Source: Winogradskyella costae
GTDB taxonomy: Bacteria; Bacteroidota; Bacteroidia; Flavobacteriales; Flavobacteriaceae
Direction: 5' to 3'
NCBI RefSeq assembly: GCF_013403865.1
Contig: NZ_JABFDK010000004.1
Span: forward strand, 124,001-188,000
DNA: 64,000 bases
Shown: piece by piece, positions 46,777-55,695 of the stretch
Position numbering within the stretch: the first letter of the stretch is position 1
Layout: each line of letters opens with the position of its first letter
Notes under the pieces: model-generated
What the model saw: only the letters and a program-made list of their open reading frames with translations
Told to the model about the DNA's origin: nothing
Databases searched by the model: none
Made by a program: the position numbers and the translations under genes

Positions 46777-47679
46777 ATGAAAATTGTAGTATTACTCTTA
46801 GCATTACTATTCAACTTATCTATATATTCTCAATCTATAAGAGGACGAGTTACAGACAGCCTTAATAAAGATAAATTAGCCTACGCTAACCTTGTTATTG
46901 AGCATTCAAAAACTGGTATATACTCTAATGAAGATGGAACCTTTAAATTAGATATATCAAAAACGACTTCATCAGACACATTAGTAGTGTCATTAATAGG
47001 ATTTCAACAGCAAAGAATAGCATTATCTGGTTACAACAATATAAATGATTATGTTTTAAACATATCTCTGCTGCCAAAGATAGAAGTCCTCACAGAAGTG
47101 CTTATTTTAAGTAGCACTAAAGAATATGAAAACCAAAAAACTAGTCTATCAACAGGTCAAAGAAAACAAGTATTCCCAACATCTATTCCTTTTGGTTACG
47201 AAACAGCCACGTTAATAGAAAACACAAAGCAGCGTAGAGGTAAATTAATTGAAGTAGAATTAAAATTTAAAGATTCTAGTAGCGAAATGTATAAAACATA
47301 TCAAACTTACTATAGGTTAGCTTTTTATAATGTAGACGACCTCGGCTTTCCTAGTGAACTTATATACCATGAAAACATCATTATAAAGCCCGAAAAGGAC
47401 ACGAAGAATTTTAAAATAGATTTAGAAGATAAAACTATACCTTTCGGTAGAAAAGGGATTTTTGTAGGTATTGAAACTATAAAACCAGAATATGTTGAAA
47501 TCACCAATTCAATGTATTTAACAACGCCGAGCGTTCTAAATACACATGCTGAAAAACAACTAAAATTTACGCGTTTTCATTCAAACAATTGGTCAAAGCA
47601 TACTCGGAAATCTGTTTTAAAAAAGAAATATTATGCAATTCCTTTTATAAAAACTAAAGTTGTATTTGAAAAACAGTAA
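46777..47679 (+). CDS. exported protein with carboxypeptidase regulatory-like domain
   Basis: A 300-residue protein with a signal peptide (VVLLLALLFNLSIYSQS, cleavage near residue 20) and an N-terminal CarboxypepD_reg-like domain (RGRVTDSLNKDKLAYANLVIEHSKTGIYSNEDGTFKLDI pattern, about residues 22-100). The remainder is a beta-rich domain without known motif. Such proteins are usually periplasmic or outer-membrane and often associate with TonB receptors; no partner is next to it. Confidence 0.75.
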   Translation: MKIVVLLLALLFNLSIYSQSIRGRVTDSLNKDKLAYANLVIEHSKTGIYSNEDGTFKLDISKTTSSDTLVVSLIGFQQQRIALSGYNNINDYVLNISLLPKIEVLTEVLILSSTKEYENQKTSLSTGQRKQVFPTSIPFGYETATLIENTKQRRGKLIEVELKFKDSSSEMYKTYQTYYRLAFYNVDDLGFPSELIYHENIIIKPEKDTKNFKIDLEDKTIPFGRKGIFVGIETIKPEYVEITNSMYLTTPSVLNTHAEKQLKFTRFHSNNWSKHTRKSVLKKKYYAIPFIKTKVVFEKQ

Positions 47680-47702
47680 TTATTATTTAAAATAAGAGCC
47701 AT

Positions 47703-48200
47703 TTAGCGCTTAATGAAAATATTTGTAAAGTACCACTTCCCTGCACTATTCTGCTCTGCTGAGACATCAAAATCTGTATAATCACCTTCAATATTTTCTC
47801 TATGGCTAGGACTAGCCAACCAAGCATTCACAACAGATTCTGCAGAACTAAAACCATAACCAACGTTTTCAGTAACGATATTAGCGCTAGCGTTAGCCTG
47901 TAAGCTTTGCTTTCGTAAAAAGAAATTATCATGAGAAACATTATTAACTTCAATCATGTAATCCGTATGTGTAGAGGCCACAGCTTTAACCGTATTATGA
48001 TTATTGAGAGCATTTAATCCTTCGGTAATGCGATATGCATTAATAAGCTCCATGATTTCAATCTCTATAGATTTGGCTTGAGGTGTTACAGGAACTTCAA
48101 TGGAATTTATAGCTTCATTTTCTTCACTGTCATTTGCACAAGATGTGAAACTAATAAGGGCAACAATAGCCAAAATAGGCAAGAGTTTAGCTGCTTTCAT
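47703..48200 (-). CDS. CAP-domain (SCP/PR1-like) lipoprotein
   Basis: A 165-residue lipoprotein with lipobox ending at C21 (FTSC) followed by ANDSEEN, and a CAP domain with HTDYMIEVNNVSH, ENVGYGF and SPSHREN motifs, in which the two histidines and acidic residues form the usual cleft. Bacterial CAP proteins are exported; their roles are mostly unknown. It is monocistronic. Confidence 0.88.
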   Translation of the reverse strand: MKAAKLLPILAIVALISFTSCANDSEENEAINSIEVPVTPQAKSIEIEIMELINAYRITEGLNALNNHNTVKAVASTHTDYMIEVNNVSHDNFFLRKQSLQANASANIVTENVGYGFSSAESVVNAWLASPSHRENIEGDYTDFDVSAEQNSAGKWYFTNIFIKR

Positions 48201-48457
48201 AATGTAGGTTATTTAGGTTTGGGACTGCTAAATTAACCACACAGTTAAGCTAAACTGTTAATAAAATGTTAAAATCGACAAACAACATGCTTTTAATCGA
48301 TATTTAATGTAAATCATCGATGAAACGCATTTTTAAAAGTGAAAAAAGTGATTTTAAACCTAGATAAATGTATTTCGTCGACAACTCAACTTATTGATAT
48401 ATCTATTCTATATGACTAACTAAAAAAACCGCAATACTATAATAATTGACATAGCGA

Positions 48458-49105
48458 TCAAGGTGCTAAACGCTCCATCTTCCAATTAAAATCGTCTTGA
48501 AGTTGATATCGAATTCTATCGTGAAGCCTATTTGGTCTACCTTGCCAAAATTCTAACTCTACGGGTTTAATTATAAACCCTCCCCAATTTTTAGGACGTT
48601 CTATAGGTTTTCCTTTAAATTCAGATTCAAGAACTTGTAGCTTATTTTCTAATTCTTGTCTGTTGGCCACCACTTCACTCTGATTAGAAACTAGGGCACC
48701 TAACTGACTGCCTCTTGGGCGTGATTCAAAATACCCATCACTTAGATTTTCTGATATCCTTTCAGCTTTACCTTTAATTATAATCTGCCGCTCGGCTGCA
48801 TGCCAAAAAAAGGATAGACAAACATTAGGGTTCTCTTCAATAGCTTTACCTTTTTCACTATCGTAATTGGTATAAAATATAAATCCCTCATGTGTGTACT
48901 TTTTAAGTAGCACTACTCTACTTTTTGGATAACCATCTATTCCTACAGTAGAAATGGTCATTGCATTCGTTTCACCCACGTTAAAATGCGTATCTACTTC
49001 TATAAACCAATCTCTAAATAGCTCTATTGGATTTTCTGGTACACTATCTAATAATAACTCACCTTTTTCGTAAGATTTTCTATAATTACCTAAGTCTGCA
49101 TCCAT
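48458..49105 (-). CDS. pdxH: pyridoxamine 5'-phosphate oxidase
   Basis: A 215-residue FMN enzyme making pyridoxal 5'-phosphate. Motifs: AMTISTVGIDGYPKSRVVLLK (about residues 43-63), FYTNYDSEKGKAI, PRGSQLGALVSNQS, and the C-terminal EFWQGRPNRLHDR, RYQ..DDFNWKMERLAP signature, which contacts substrate and FMN. Length is normal for PdxH. Confidence 0.95.
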   Translation of the reverse strand: MDADLGNYRKSYEKGELLLDSVPENPIELFRDWFIEVDTHFNVGETNAMTISTVGIDGYPKSRVVLLKKYTHEGFIFYTNYDSEKGKAIEENPNVCLSFFWHAAERQIIIKGKAERISENLSDGYFESRPRGSQLGALVSNQSEVVANRQELENKLQVLESEFKGKPIERPKNWGGFIIKPVELEFWQGRPNRLHDRIRYQLQDDFNWKMERLAP

Positions 49106-49187
49106 TACGTTTTTATTTTAATTTTTCTTCTTCTATTATTTTTTACATCGTAATTTTCACTATAAATTTAAGGATTAAAATATATAA

Positions 49188-49619
49188 ATGAAGTTTGAAG
49201 ACAGTAAATATTCTAATCAAATAGCTTACAAAAAAGAAGTATTTTCTTTTGGTTCCATATACGTGACAAAACATTTTTTATTATCTGAATTTAACGAAGG
49301 GATACATGTTGATTATGACATCGCCATAGAGTTAATTTCTAGATTTAGTCCATTACTCTCTAAAGGCGTTAAAATAGGTTATATAGCCAATCGTTACAAC
49401 TCCTATTCTTTTGATCCTCAAATTTGGGTGGATTTTAATAAAGACTATGATGCTTTTGTTGCCTCTGCAATTGTTACTTACTCTAACTTTAGTTACCTCA
49501 ATGCTTCTTTAGAAAAGCAATTTTTTAATAAAAGTCTAAAACGTTGTAAAAGTTTAGAAGAGGCTGTAGAATGGATTACAAATTTAAAAGAATTCAAAAA
49601 TGAGATTAATCAAAATTAA
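49188..49619 (+). CDS. hypothetical protein, possible STAS/SpoIIAA-like fold
   Basis: A 143-residue protein of alternating strands and helices (SFGSIYVTKHFLLSEF, DIAIELISRF, VKIGYIANRYNSYSFD, AIVTYSNFSYLNAS, SLEEAVEWI). The pattern is like SpoIIAA/STAS-type domains in Bacteroidota, but I do not recognise a named family. Its last 14 bases overlap the end of the convergent rnz gene. Confidence 0.7.
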   Translation: MKFEDSKYSNQIAYKKEVFSFGSIYVTKHFLLSEFNEGIHVDYDIAIELISRFSPLLSKGVKIGYIANRYNSYSFDPQIWVDFNKDYDAFVASAIVTYSNFSYLNASLEKQFFNKSLKRCKSLEEAVEWITNLKEFKNEINQN

Positions 49620-50514
49620 AGGTCTTACCATCTTTAGATAATAGGACGTTTTCGAATACTGTTTTAGCTTCTCTTTTAAACTCTTCATAACCGTTATAAC
49701 GTGTAGAATAATGTCCAAGTATTAAGGTTTCTACATTAGCTTTCTTAGCAATAGTTGCGGCTTGTTTTGCTGTACTGTGTTTTGTTGGAATACAAAGTGA
49801 TTCGTTTTTATCTAAAAATGTCGATTCGTGATATAATACTGTACATTCCTCAATAATTGGAATTATAGCCTCATTATAGACAGTATCACTACAAAAGGCA
49901 TAGCTTTTTGCTGGTAGTGGATTTTTAGTTACCTTTTCGTTACTAATTAATACTCCATCTTCATTTACGACATCAAATCCTTGTTTTAACTTTCTGAAAT
50001 ACGCTTTATCAATATTAGCCTCGGTAACCAAATTAATATCAATCTTACGTTCATTTTCTTTCTCCTTAAATAAAAATCCATTAGTGTAAATACGATGTTT
50101 TAATGGAATCGTGTGGACTTCAACTTTATCATCTTCGTAAATTAATTCAGATTCGTTAGCGCTTAATTCATGAAAAATAAGTGGATATTTCGTCCAACTA
50201 GCAGATAACTTCATTTGAAGCAGTATCACTTCTTTTAATCCTTTTGGTGCATAAATATGAAGTTCTGTTTCTCTAGTTAAAAGACTAAATGTATTCACTA
50301 ACCCCACTAAACCAAAATAATGGTCTCCATGGAGGTGTGAGATAAAAACATGTTTAATCCTTGAAAACTTCACCTTATTTCGTCGCAATTGAACTTGCGT
50401 ACCTTCCCCACAATCAATTAAAAACATATGGTTTTTAATCTCCAATACCTGAGCTGTTGGATTACTATTAATACCTGGAGTGGCACTGTGGCAACCGAGA
50501 ATGGTTAGTTTCAT
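49606..50514 (-). CDS. rnz: ribonuclease Z (tRNA 3'-endonuclease)
   Basis: A 302-residue metallo-beta-lactamase fold enzyme that cleaves tRNA 3' trailers. The zinc ligands are in FISHLHGDHYFGL (H60, H62, D64, H65), the SDTVYNEAI strand and the LGHYSTRY motif near the C-terminus. Length is typical of the short (bacterial) RNase Z. Downstream on the minus strand is open and the convergent gene overlaps by 14 bases. Confidence 0.93.
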   Translation of the reverse strand: MKLTILGCHSATPGINSNPTAQVLEIKNHMFLIDCGEGTQVQLRRNKVKFSRIKHVFISHLHGDHYFGLVGLVNTFSLLTRETELHIYAPKGLKEVILLQMKLSASWTKYPLIFHELSANESELIYEDDKVEVHTIPLKHRIYTNGFLFKEKENERKIDINLVTEANIDKAYFRKLKQGFDVVNEDGVLISNEKVTKNPLPAKSYAFCSDTVYNEAIIPIIEECTVLYHESTFLDKNESLCIPTKHSTAKQAATIAKKANVETLILGHYSTRYNGYEEFKREAKTVFENVLLSKDGKTFNFD

Positions 50515-50594
50515 TAATTGTGCTTTGCGAAGTTCTTAATCTGTCTAATCGTTAATTAAAAGTGACTAGCATCTTAAAAAAACAAACGTGATTT

Positions 50595-50927
50595 TTACAA
50601 TTCTAAATCGCGTTCAATATCTTCCATTTCAATAATATCAAAAGCTTCTTGCATCGTTGGTACGACAACTATTTCATCTGGCATTTGACTTAAATCTACG
50701 TTTTCAGACACAATTACAAAGCTCTTTTTATCGCCTCTGTGATTATTACTTATTCGTAAAAACTCTATGACATCTTCTAGTGTAATTTTATCTAAACTCG
50801 ATAAGTTTACAATAAGATGATCATTTTTATACGTATCATACGCTTGTTCAATATTTTGAACTAGTGTTTTTACAGTTGCTGATTCTTGTGTTATTATGGC
50901 AATGTTACCATCTCTATCTATTATCAT
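50595..50927 (-). CDS. STAS-like domain protein upstream of rnz
   Basis: A 110-residue protein with the regular beta-alpha pattern of a STAS/SpoIIAA-like domain: IIDRDGNIAIITQESATVKTLV, DHLIVNLSSLDKITLEDVIEFL (the conserved D-S region), KKSFVIVSENVDLSQMP and a C-terminal acidic tail. It lies between pyrB (3 bases) and rnz (80 bases) in a minus-strand unit. Databases sometimes label such genes ribonuclease Z by neighbour transfer; it lacks any nuclease motif. Confidence 0.75.
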   Translation of the reverse strand: MIIDRDGNIAIITQESATVKTLVQNIEQAYDTYKNDHLIVNLSSLDKITLEDVIEFLRISNNHRGDKKSFVIVSENVDLSQMPDEIVVVPTMQEAFDIIEMEDIERDLEL

Positions 50928-50930
50928 AAT

Positions 50931-51860
50931 CTATTGTTTTATTTTAGAAGCTAAAAGATAAATCACTGCCATCCTAACGGCAACCCCATTCTCTACTTGA
51001 TTTAAGATAATGGCTTGCTTAGAATCTGCCACGTCACTTGTAATTTCTACTCCTCTGTTTATTGGCCCAGGGTGCATTATTACAATCTCTTTATTTAAGC
51101 TGTCTAATAGTTCTTTATTAACGCCAAATTGCTGTGTATATTCTCTTGTCGAAGGAAAATAACTGATATCCATACGCTCATTCTGTACGCGTAACATATT
51201 GGCTACATCGCACCATTCTAAAGCTTTCTTTAGATTGGTTTCTACTTTTACACCTAAATCTTTAATATATTTTGGCAATAACGTCTTAGGTCCACAAACC
51301 ATAACATGGGCTCCTTGCAATTGTAAGGCATAGATATTTGAAAGTGCTACACGACTATGCAATATATCGCCAACAATAACGACATTTTTGCCTTTAACGC
51401 TTCCTAATTTCTCTCTAATTGAATACGAATCTAGTAAGGCTTGAGTCGGATGCTCATGTGCTCCATCACCTGCATTGATAATACTAGCGTTTACATGTTT
51501 CGATAGAAATACACCTGCTCCAGGATTGGGATGGCGCATCACTACCATATCTACTTTCATAGATAAAATATTGTTAACGGTGTCTATAAGTGTTTCCCCT
51601 TTTTTAACTGAAGACTGCGAAGCCGAAAAATTAATAACATCTGCAGATAATCGTTTTTCTGCCAATTCAAAAGATAATTTTGTTCTTGTTGAATTTTCAA
51701 AAAATAGATTGGCAATAGTAATATCTCTAAGTGATGGTACTTTTTTAATAGGTCTATTAATAACCTCTTTAAACTGATCGGCAGTTTCAAAAATAAGGTC
51801 GATATCTTGTTTGGTCAGATATTTAATTCCTAATAAGTGATTGACACTTAATTCGCTCAT
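50931..51860 (-). CDS. pyrB: aspartate carbamoyltransferase, catalytic chain
   Basis: Catalyses carbamoyl phosphate plus aspartate to carbamoyl aspartate, the first committed step of pyrimidine synthesis. The 309-residue protein has the carbamoyl-phosphate loop FFENSTRTKLSFE (S57, T58, R59, T60), DGAHEHPTQALLD and the C-terminal MHPGPINRGVEI. It is downstream of pyrR, separated by 80 bases containing a hairpin repeat. Confidence 0.95.
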   Translation of the reverse strand: MSELSVNHLLGIKYLTKQDIDLIFETADQFKEVINRPIKKVPSLRDITIANLFFENSTRTKLSFELAEKRLSADVINFSASQSSVKKGETLIDTVNNILSMKVDMVVMRHPNPGAGVFLSKHVNASIINAGDGAHEHPTQALLDSYSIREKLGSVKGKNVVIVGDILHSRVALSNIYALQLQGAHVMVCGPKTLLPKYIKDLGVKVETNLKKALEWCDVANMLRVQNERMDISYFPSTREYTQQFGVNKELLDSLNKEIVIMHPGPINRGVEITSDVADSKQAIILNQVENGVAVRMAVIYLLASKIKQ

Positions 51861-51864
51861 TTTT

Positions 51865-51898
51865 ATTGGCTTTTGGCTATTAGCTATTGGCTAATAGC
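51865..51898 (-). repeat. inverted and direct repeat in the pyrB leader
   Basis: GCTATTAG (51876-51883) and CTAATAGC (51891-51898) form an 8-base hairpin with a 7-base loop; the minus strand also has repeated AGCCAATA/AGCCAAAA units running up to the pyrB start (ATG at 51860). It could be a translational or transcriptional control element, or a member of a short interspersed repeat family. Confidence 0.5.
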
Positions 51899-51940
51899 AA
51901 TTCACTTTATGTGGTAATTTTATTTATAAACGTTTTCTTA

Positions 51941-52480
51941 TTATTTATCTACTAAATAAACGGCATCTTCTTCTTCATTCTCAACCCACTTCACTATAAC
52001 TTTCTGGTTGTCAATAGCATCTACTTGTCTACCTCTATAATTCGGTTGAATAGGTAAATGTCTGCTAAAGCGTCTGTCTATCAATGTCAGTAATTCTATG
52101 TCTTTAGGTCTTCCGAATGATTGAATGGCCGTTAGCGCAGATCTTATGCTTCTCCCAGTATACAAAACATCATCGATAAAGACGACATTTTTATCTTCAA
52201 CGATAAAATCTATTTTGGTTGTGTTGGCTTCTAGCGGTTTATCTCCTCTTCTAAAATCGTCTCTAAAAAACGTAATATCTAAATGACCAAGTTGAATATT
52301 TTTAATCTTATAATCTTCTGTCAAGACCTGAGCTAAACGATTCGCTAAAAATTTTCCTCTTGGCTGAATACCAATTAATACGGTTTCAGAAAAATCATCA
52401 TGATTTTCAATGAGTTGACAAGCCAATCTATGAAGGGTAATATTGACTTCTTTAGAGTTAAGTAGTACTTTGTGACTCAT
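51941..52480 (-). CDS. pyrR: pyr operon regulator / uracil phosphoribosyltransferase
   Basis: A 179-residue PyrR-type protein with the PRPP-binding motif FIDDVLYTGRSIRSAL, the N-terminal LIGIQPRGKFLANRLA and the C-terminal YRGRQVDAID, LVDK region. It can bind UMP and PRPP and regulate pyrimidine genes by RNA binding in Firmicutes; whether this holds in Bacteroidota is uncertain. It begins the pyrR-pyrB-110aa-rnz unit. Confidence 0.9.
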   Translation of the reverse strand: MSHKVLLNSKEVNITLHRLACQLIENHDDFSETVLIGIQPRGKFLANRLAQVLTEDYKIKNIQLGHLDITFFRDDFRRGDKPLEANTTKIDFIVEDKNVVFIDDVLYTGRSIRSALTAIQSFGRPKDIELLTLIDRRFSRHLPIQPNYRGRQVDAIDNQKVIVKWVENEEEDAVYLVDK

Positions 52481-52505
52481 ATTATTTCCAAACGTTGTTG
52501 GCTTA

Positions 52506-52535
52506 CAAAGTTAGGATAAAATTTGCGGTTTGCAA
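52506..52535 (-). promoter_or_regulatory. promoter of pyrR
   Basis: On the minus strand TTG, exactly 19 bases, then TAACTTTG (complement of 52506-52513), a full match to the Bacteroidota consensus. The -7 box lies about 26 bases before the pyrR ATG. Confidence 0.75.
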
Positions 52536-53051
52536 TAGCTTTTCACCCAAAGAGATTACGATCTCAGAAGAATTTAAGTAATTATTGTTTTCTTTTTATA
52601 CGAAATATTGAAACCGATACTCAGACATTAATGATAAGTCCTAAAAAGAGATAGTATAAAGAATGAAAGTTACTCATGAAATATGAAGGTTTTGCTTAGT
52701 CTTGAAAGTCAAAATTAGCTCTCTATAAATGAAAAAATAATCTTAAAATCCAAATAAAGATGCCTGATACACTAATTAAAATGAAAAATTTTACGTCTTG
52801 GTATAAACAGCAAATCTTTTTGATTATCTAAATTACAAAATAGCCAATTGGAATGAAGCCAATTACATTAGCAAATATAAAGCTTGAATTAAATCGTCCT
52901 AAAATAATGTTATACTATAAGATAATACTCTCTTTATTAACTTTAGATAACGACAACTTCAAAAAGGGTTTACAGACTGTAAATTTAATATAAAAGCATA
53001 ATGTTTTTTAATCGCCTCTTAATAGATAACATAAAACATTAAATATATAAA
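52536..53051. other. gene-free region with a possible decayed coding stretch
   Basis: About 520 bases with no intact frame. Near 52818-52888 a plus-strand frame reads DYLNYKIANWNEANYISKYKA before a stop, with protein-like composition, and other short plus-strand pieces lie nearby. This could be remains of a lost gene between pyrR and rpsA. No RNA gene or repeat was seen. Confidence 0.35.
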
Positions 53052-53078
53052 AAAGCCTCTCAAAAATTGAGAGGCTTT
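53052..53078 (-). terminator. terminator of rpsA
   Basis: AAAGCCTCTCAA and TTGAGAGGCTTT form a perfect 12-base stem with a 3-base loop, 43 bases beyond the rpsA stop, with T-rich sequence following on the minus strand. Confidence 0.85.
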
Positions 53079-53121
53079 AAATTATAGATTAATGGGTTTC
53101 CTTTTTTCAAAGGAATTAGGA

Positions 53122-54957
53122 TTATTTCTTCCCGTCCATTTTATCTTTAAGCGCTTGTAAAGCATCATTTGCATCACCTAAAGTTGGTTTCGCTTCTGCC
53201 GCTTGAGCCTCCTGTTTTCTAACAGCTTGCTTAACGATTTTAGCTTCTTCTTCTCTAAATACTGCTGTATGAGATGCTACAACACGTTTGAATTCTTTAT
53301 TAAATTCAATAATCTTGAATTCAACTTCTTCACCTTTTACAACTTTCGATCCGTCTTCCTTCTCTAAATGACGTGCTGGTACAAAGGCAACGATATCTTC
53401 GTTAAAATCAATTGTTGCTCCTTTATCTACCATCTCTGTAATAGCTGCTTTATGTACAGTATCTAAAGCGAACTCAGTTTCGTACTTGTCCCAAGGGTTT
53501 TCTGTAGTTTGTTTATGACCTAAAGATAATTTACGTCCATCTACATCTAACTCTAATACAACTACATCTAAAGTATCACCTACGTTACAGAACTCAGATG
53601 GATGCTTTATTTTCTTAGTCCAAGATAAATCTGAGATATAAATTAATCCGTCGATACCTTCTTCTAATTCAACAAATACACCAAAGTTTGTAAAGTTACG
53701 TACAATACCTGAATGCTTAGAACCTACAGGATACTTAGTAGTGATGTCAGTCCATGGATCTGGTGTTAACTGCTTAATACCAAGAGACATTTTTCTGTCT
53801 TCTCTATCTAAAGTTAAGATAACAGCATCGATTTCATCTCCTACAGATACGAAATCTTGAGCAGAACGTAAATGTGTTGACCAAGACATTTCACTTACGT
53901 GAACTAAGCCTTCTACACCTTCTTCTACTTCAACAAAAGCACCGTAATCAGCGATAACTACAACTTTACCTTTTACTTTATCTCCAACTTTTACACCTTC
54001 ACCTAAAGCTTCCCAAGGATGCTTAGATAATTGCTTAAGACCTAATTGGATTCTTGATTTGTTTTCATCAAAATCAAGGATTACAACATTTAATTTCTGA
54101 TCTAATTCAACAATCTCATTTGGATGGTTGATACGAGACCAAGATAAATCTGTAATATGAACTAAACCATCTACACCACCTAAATCGATAAACACACCAT
54201 AAGAAGTAATATTTTTTACAATACCTTCTAAGACTTGTCCTTTTTCTAGTTGACCAATGATTTCTTTCTTTTGTTCTTCAATATCAGCTTCGATTAACGC
54301 TTTATGAGAAACAACTATATTCTTGAATTCGTGGTTGATTTTCACAACTTTAAATTCCATAGTTTTATTCACATACTGATCGTAATCTCTGATAGGCTTC
54401 ACATCAATTTGAGAACCTGGTAAGAATGCTTCAATACCAAATACGTCAACGATCATACCACCTTTAGTTCTGCATTTTACAAAACCGTTTACAATTTCAC
54501 CTGTATCGTGTGCATTATTAACACGTTCCCATGCTTTAATTACACGCGCTTTTCTGTGAGATAATACTAATTGACCAGTTGCATCTTCACGCACATCAAT
54601 TAATACTTCAACCTTATCACCTACTGCTAAGTTTGGATTGTAACGAAATTCGTTAAGTGAAATAACACCTTCAGATTTTGCGTTAATATCAATAATTGCA
54701 TCACGATCTGTGATAGTAATTACAGTACCTTCTACAACTTCGTCATCTAAAGTGTCAACGAAATTTTCTGATACTAATTTTTCAAATTCTTCTAATTTAG
54801 TATCCGCTACTTGCTCAATTCCTTCTTCGTAATTGTGCCAATCGAATTCTTTTAAGAATTTTTCTGGGTTTGCTTGAGCTTCAGATACTACTGGAGCTAC
54901 TGCTTGAGTTGCTTCAGTTGCTTCAACTTCAGCTTGGTTTGTTTCTTTTTCAGACAT
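53122..54957 (-). CDS. rpsA: 30S ribosomal protein S1
   Basis: A 611-residue RNA-binding protein that helps mRNA bind the 30S subunit, important where Shine-Dalgarno sites are weak, as in Bacteroidota. It contains six S1 (OB-fold) domains from about residue 65 to 560, with landmark motifs GMIVDVFGIEAFLPGSQID, GVFIDLGGVDGLVHITDLSW, GAFVEVEEGVEGLVHVSEMSW and GVFVELEEGIDGLIYISDLSW. I chose the ATG at 54957 (MSEKET); the open frame runs 51 codons further upstream, but that part is leader and promoter. Confidence 0.95.
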   Translation of the reverse strand: MSEKETNQAEVEATEATQAVAPVVSEAQANPEKFLKEFDWHNYEEGIEQVADTKLEEFEKLVSENFVDTLDDEVVEGTVITITDRDAIIDINAKSEGVISLNEFRYNPNLAVGDKVEVLIDVREDATGQLVLSHRKARVIKAWERVNNAHDTGEIVNGFVKCRTKGGMIVDVFGIEAFLPGSQIDVKPIRDYDQYVNKTMEFKVVKINHEFKNIVVSHKALIEADIEEQKKEIIGQLEKGQVLEGIVKNITSYGVFIDLGGVDGLVHITDLSWSRINHPNEIVELDQKLNVVILDFDENKSRIQLGLKQLSKHPWEALGEGVKVGDKVKGKVVVIADYGAFVEVEEGVEGLVHVSEMSWSTHLRSAQDFVSVGDEIDAVILTLDREDRKMSLGIKQLTPDPWTDITTKYPVGSKHSGIVRNFTNFGVFVELEEGIDGLIYISDLSWTKKIKHPSEFCNVGDTLDVVVLELDVDGRKLSLGHKQTTENPWDKYETEFALDTVHKAAITEMVDKGATIDFNEDIVAFVPARHLEKEDGSKVVKGEEVEFKIIEFNKEFKRVVASHTAVFREEEAKIVKQAVRKQEAQAAEAKPTLGDANDALQALKDKMDGKK

Positions 54958-54979
54958 GTGTGCTGAATAAAAATTTGTA

Positions 54980-55018
54980 TTCTGTATCTTTTGAAAGATT
55001 TGCGAAAAATCTACAGAA
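54980..55018 (-). promoter_or_regulatory. structured leader of rpsA
   Basis: TTCTGTA (on the plus strand 54980-54986) pairs with TACAGAA (55012-55018); inside, ATCTTT/AAAGAT (54986-54999) and GATTT/AAATC (from 54997) can form two mutually exclusive small hairpins. It lies in the 117-base leader and might be an autoregulatory site for S1 (inference). Confidence 0.35.
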
Positions 55019-55079
55019 GTTATTATTAGATTTGTTTTTATCCCTTTCCTTACTTTCTTTAATTCGCTAAAAAGGAGTG

Positions 55080-55111
55080 CAAAAGTACTATATATTATTC
55101 TGAAAACCAAA
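55080..55111 (-). promoter_or_regulatory. promoter of rpsA
   Basis: TTTG, 20 bases, then TACTTTTG (complement of 55080-55087): an exact match to the Bacteroidota promoter consensus. The predicted start gives a leader of about 115-120 bases before the rpsA ATG at 54957, and confirms that the upstream part of the open frame is not translated. Confidence 0.75.
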
Positions 55112-55245
55112 CACTAAATGATGTGACTTTATATTCTTTTAGGTGTCCAATATATGAGGGTATCAATTTGAGGCTTAGAACACTAAAAATTGGCGCATAA
55201 ATTGGTATCTTTACGAGAGTATTAATATTTAAAAACATAGAAAAA

Positions 55246-55623
55246 ATGGTTAGAGCTAAATACCAAGACGTTTTAGACTTAGGTGAAACATTAAACATTC
55301 AGAATGGAGATGTTAATGAAAAAGATGGTGTACTTCAAGTAACAGGAACTGCAGCAACTCAATACGACAAAAACTTAATCTGGGATAAGATTAAAGAAGC
55401 AGGTGGTGATAATCCATCTGATATTATGGCAGACATTAAGGTCGCTGACGAATCTATTTATGCAAAGCACACTGTAGCTTCTGGTGAAACTTTAGGGAAA
55501 ATTGCTAAGCAGTATTATGGAGAGCCTGGTAAGTATCAGAAAATCTTTCAAGCTAATACTGACATTTTAAAGAATCCGGATGTGATTCATCCTGGTCAGG
55601 AATTAATTATTCCAAATTTATAA
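55246..55623 (+). CDS. BON/LysM domain protein (Kbp/YgaU-like)
   Basis: A 125-residue protein with an N-terminal BON-like domain (about residues 5-70; GDVNEKDGVLQVTGTAATQYDKNLIW) and a C-terminal LysM domain (about 73-125; YAKHTVASGETLGKIAKQYYG, INPDVIHPGQELIIP-like end). No signal peptide is seen. E. coli Kbp (YgaU) of the same layout binds potassium. It stands alone and ends at a long hairpin. Confidence 0.9.
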   Translation: MVRAKYQDVLDLGETLNIQNGDVNEKDGVLQVTGTAATQYDKNLIWDKIKEAGGDNPSDIMADIKVADESIYAKHTVASGETLGKIAKQYYGEPGKYQKIFQANTDILKNPDVIHPGQELIIPNL

Positions 55624-55635
55624 TTAGGTTATATC

Positions 55636-55695
55636 ACTAAAAAAAGTGACTTTATTTGGCCACAAATAGTAGCTAAATAAAGTCACTTTTTTAGT
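55636..55695. terminator. long bidirectional terminator
   Basis: ACTAAAAAAAGTGACTTTAT and its near-perfect complement form a stem of about 20 bases with a 17-base loop. It lies after the LysM gene and overlaps the last codons and stop of the convergent lipoprotein gene. Confidence 0.85.

Noticed and set aside
54958..55110. A 51-codon N-terminal extension of ribosomal protein S1
   Set aside because: A consensus promoter overlaps its first codons, and S1 proteins begin near MSEKET in this group.
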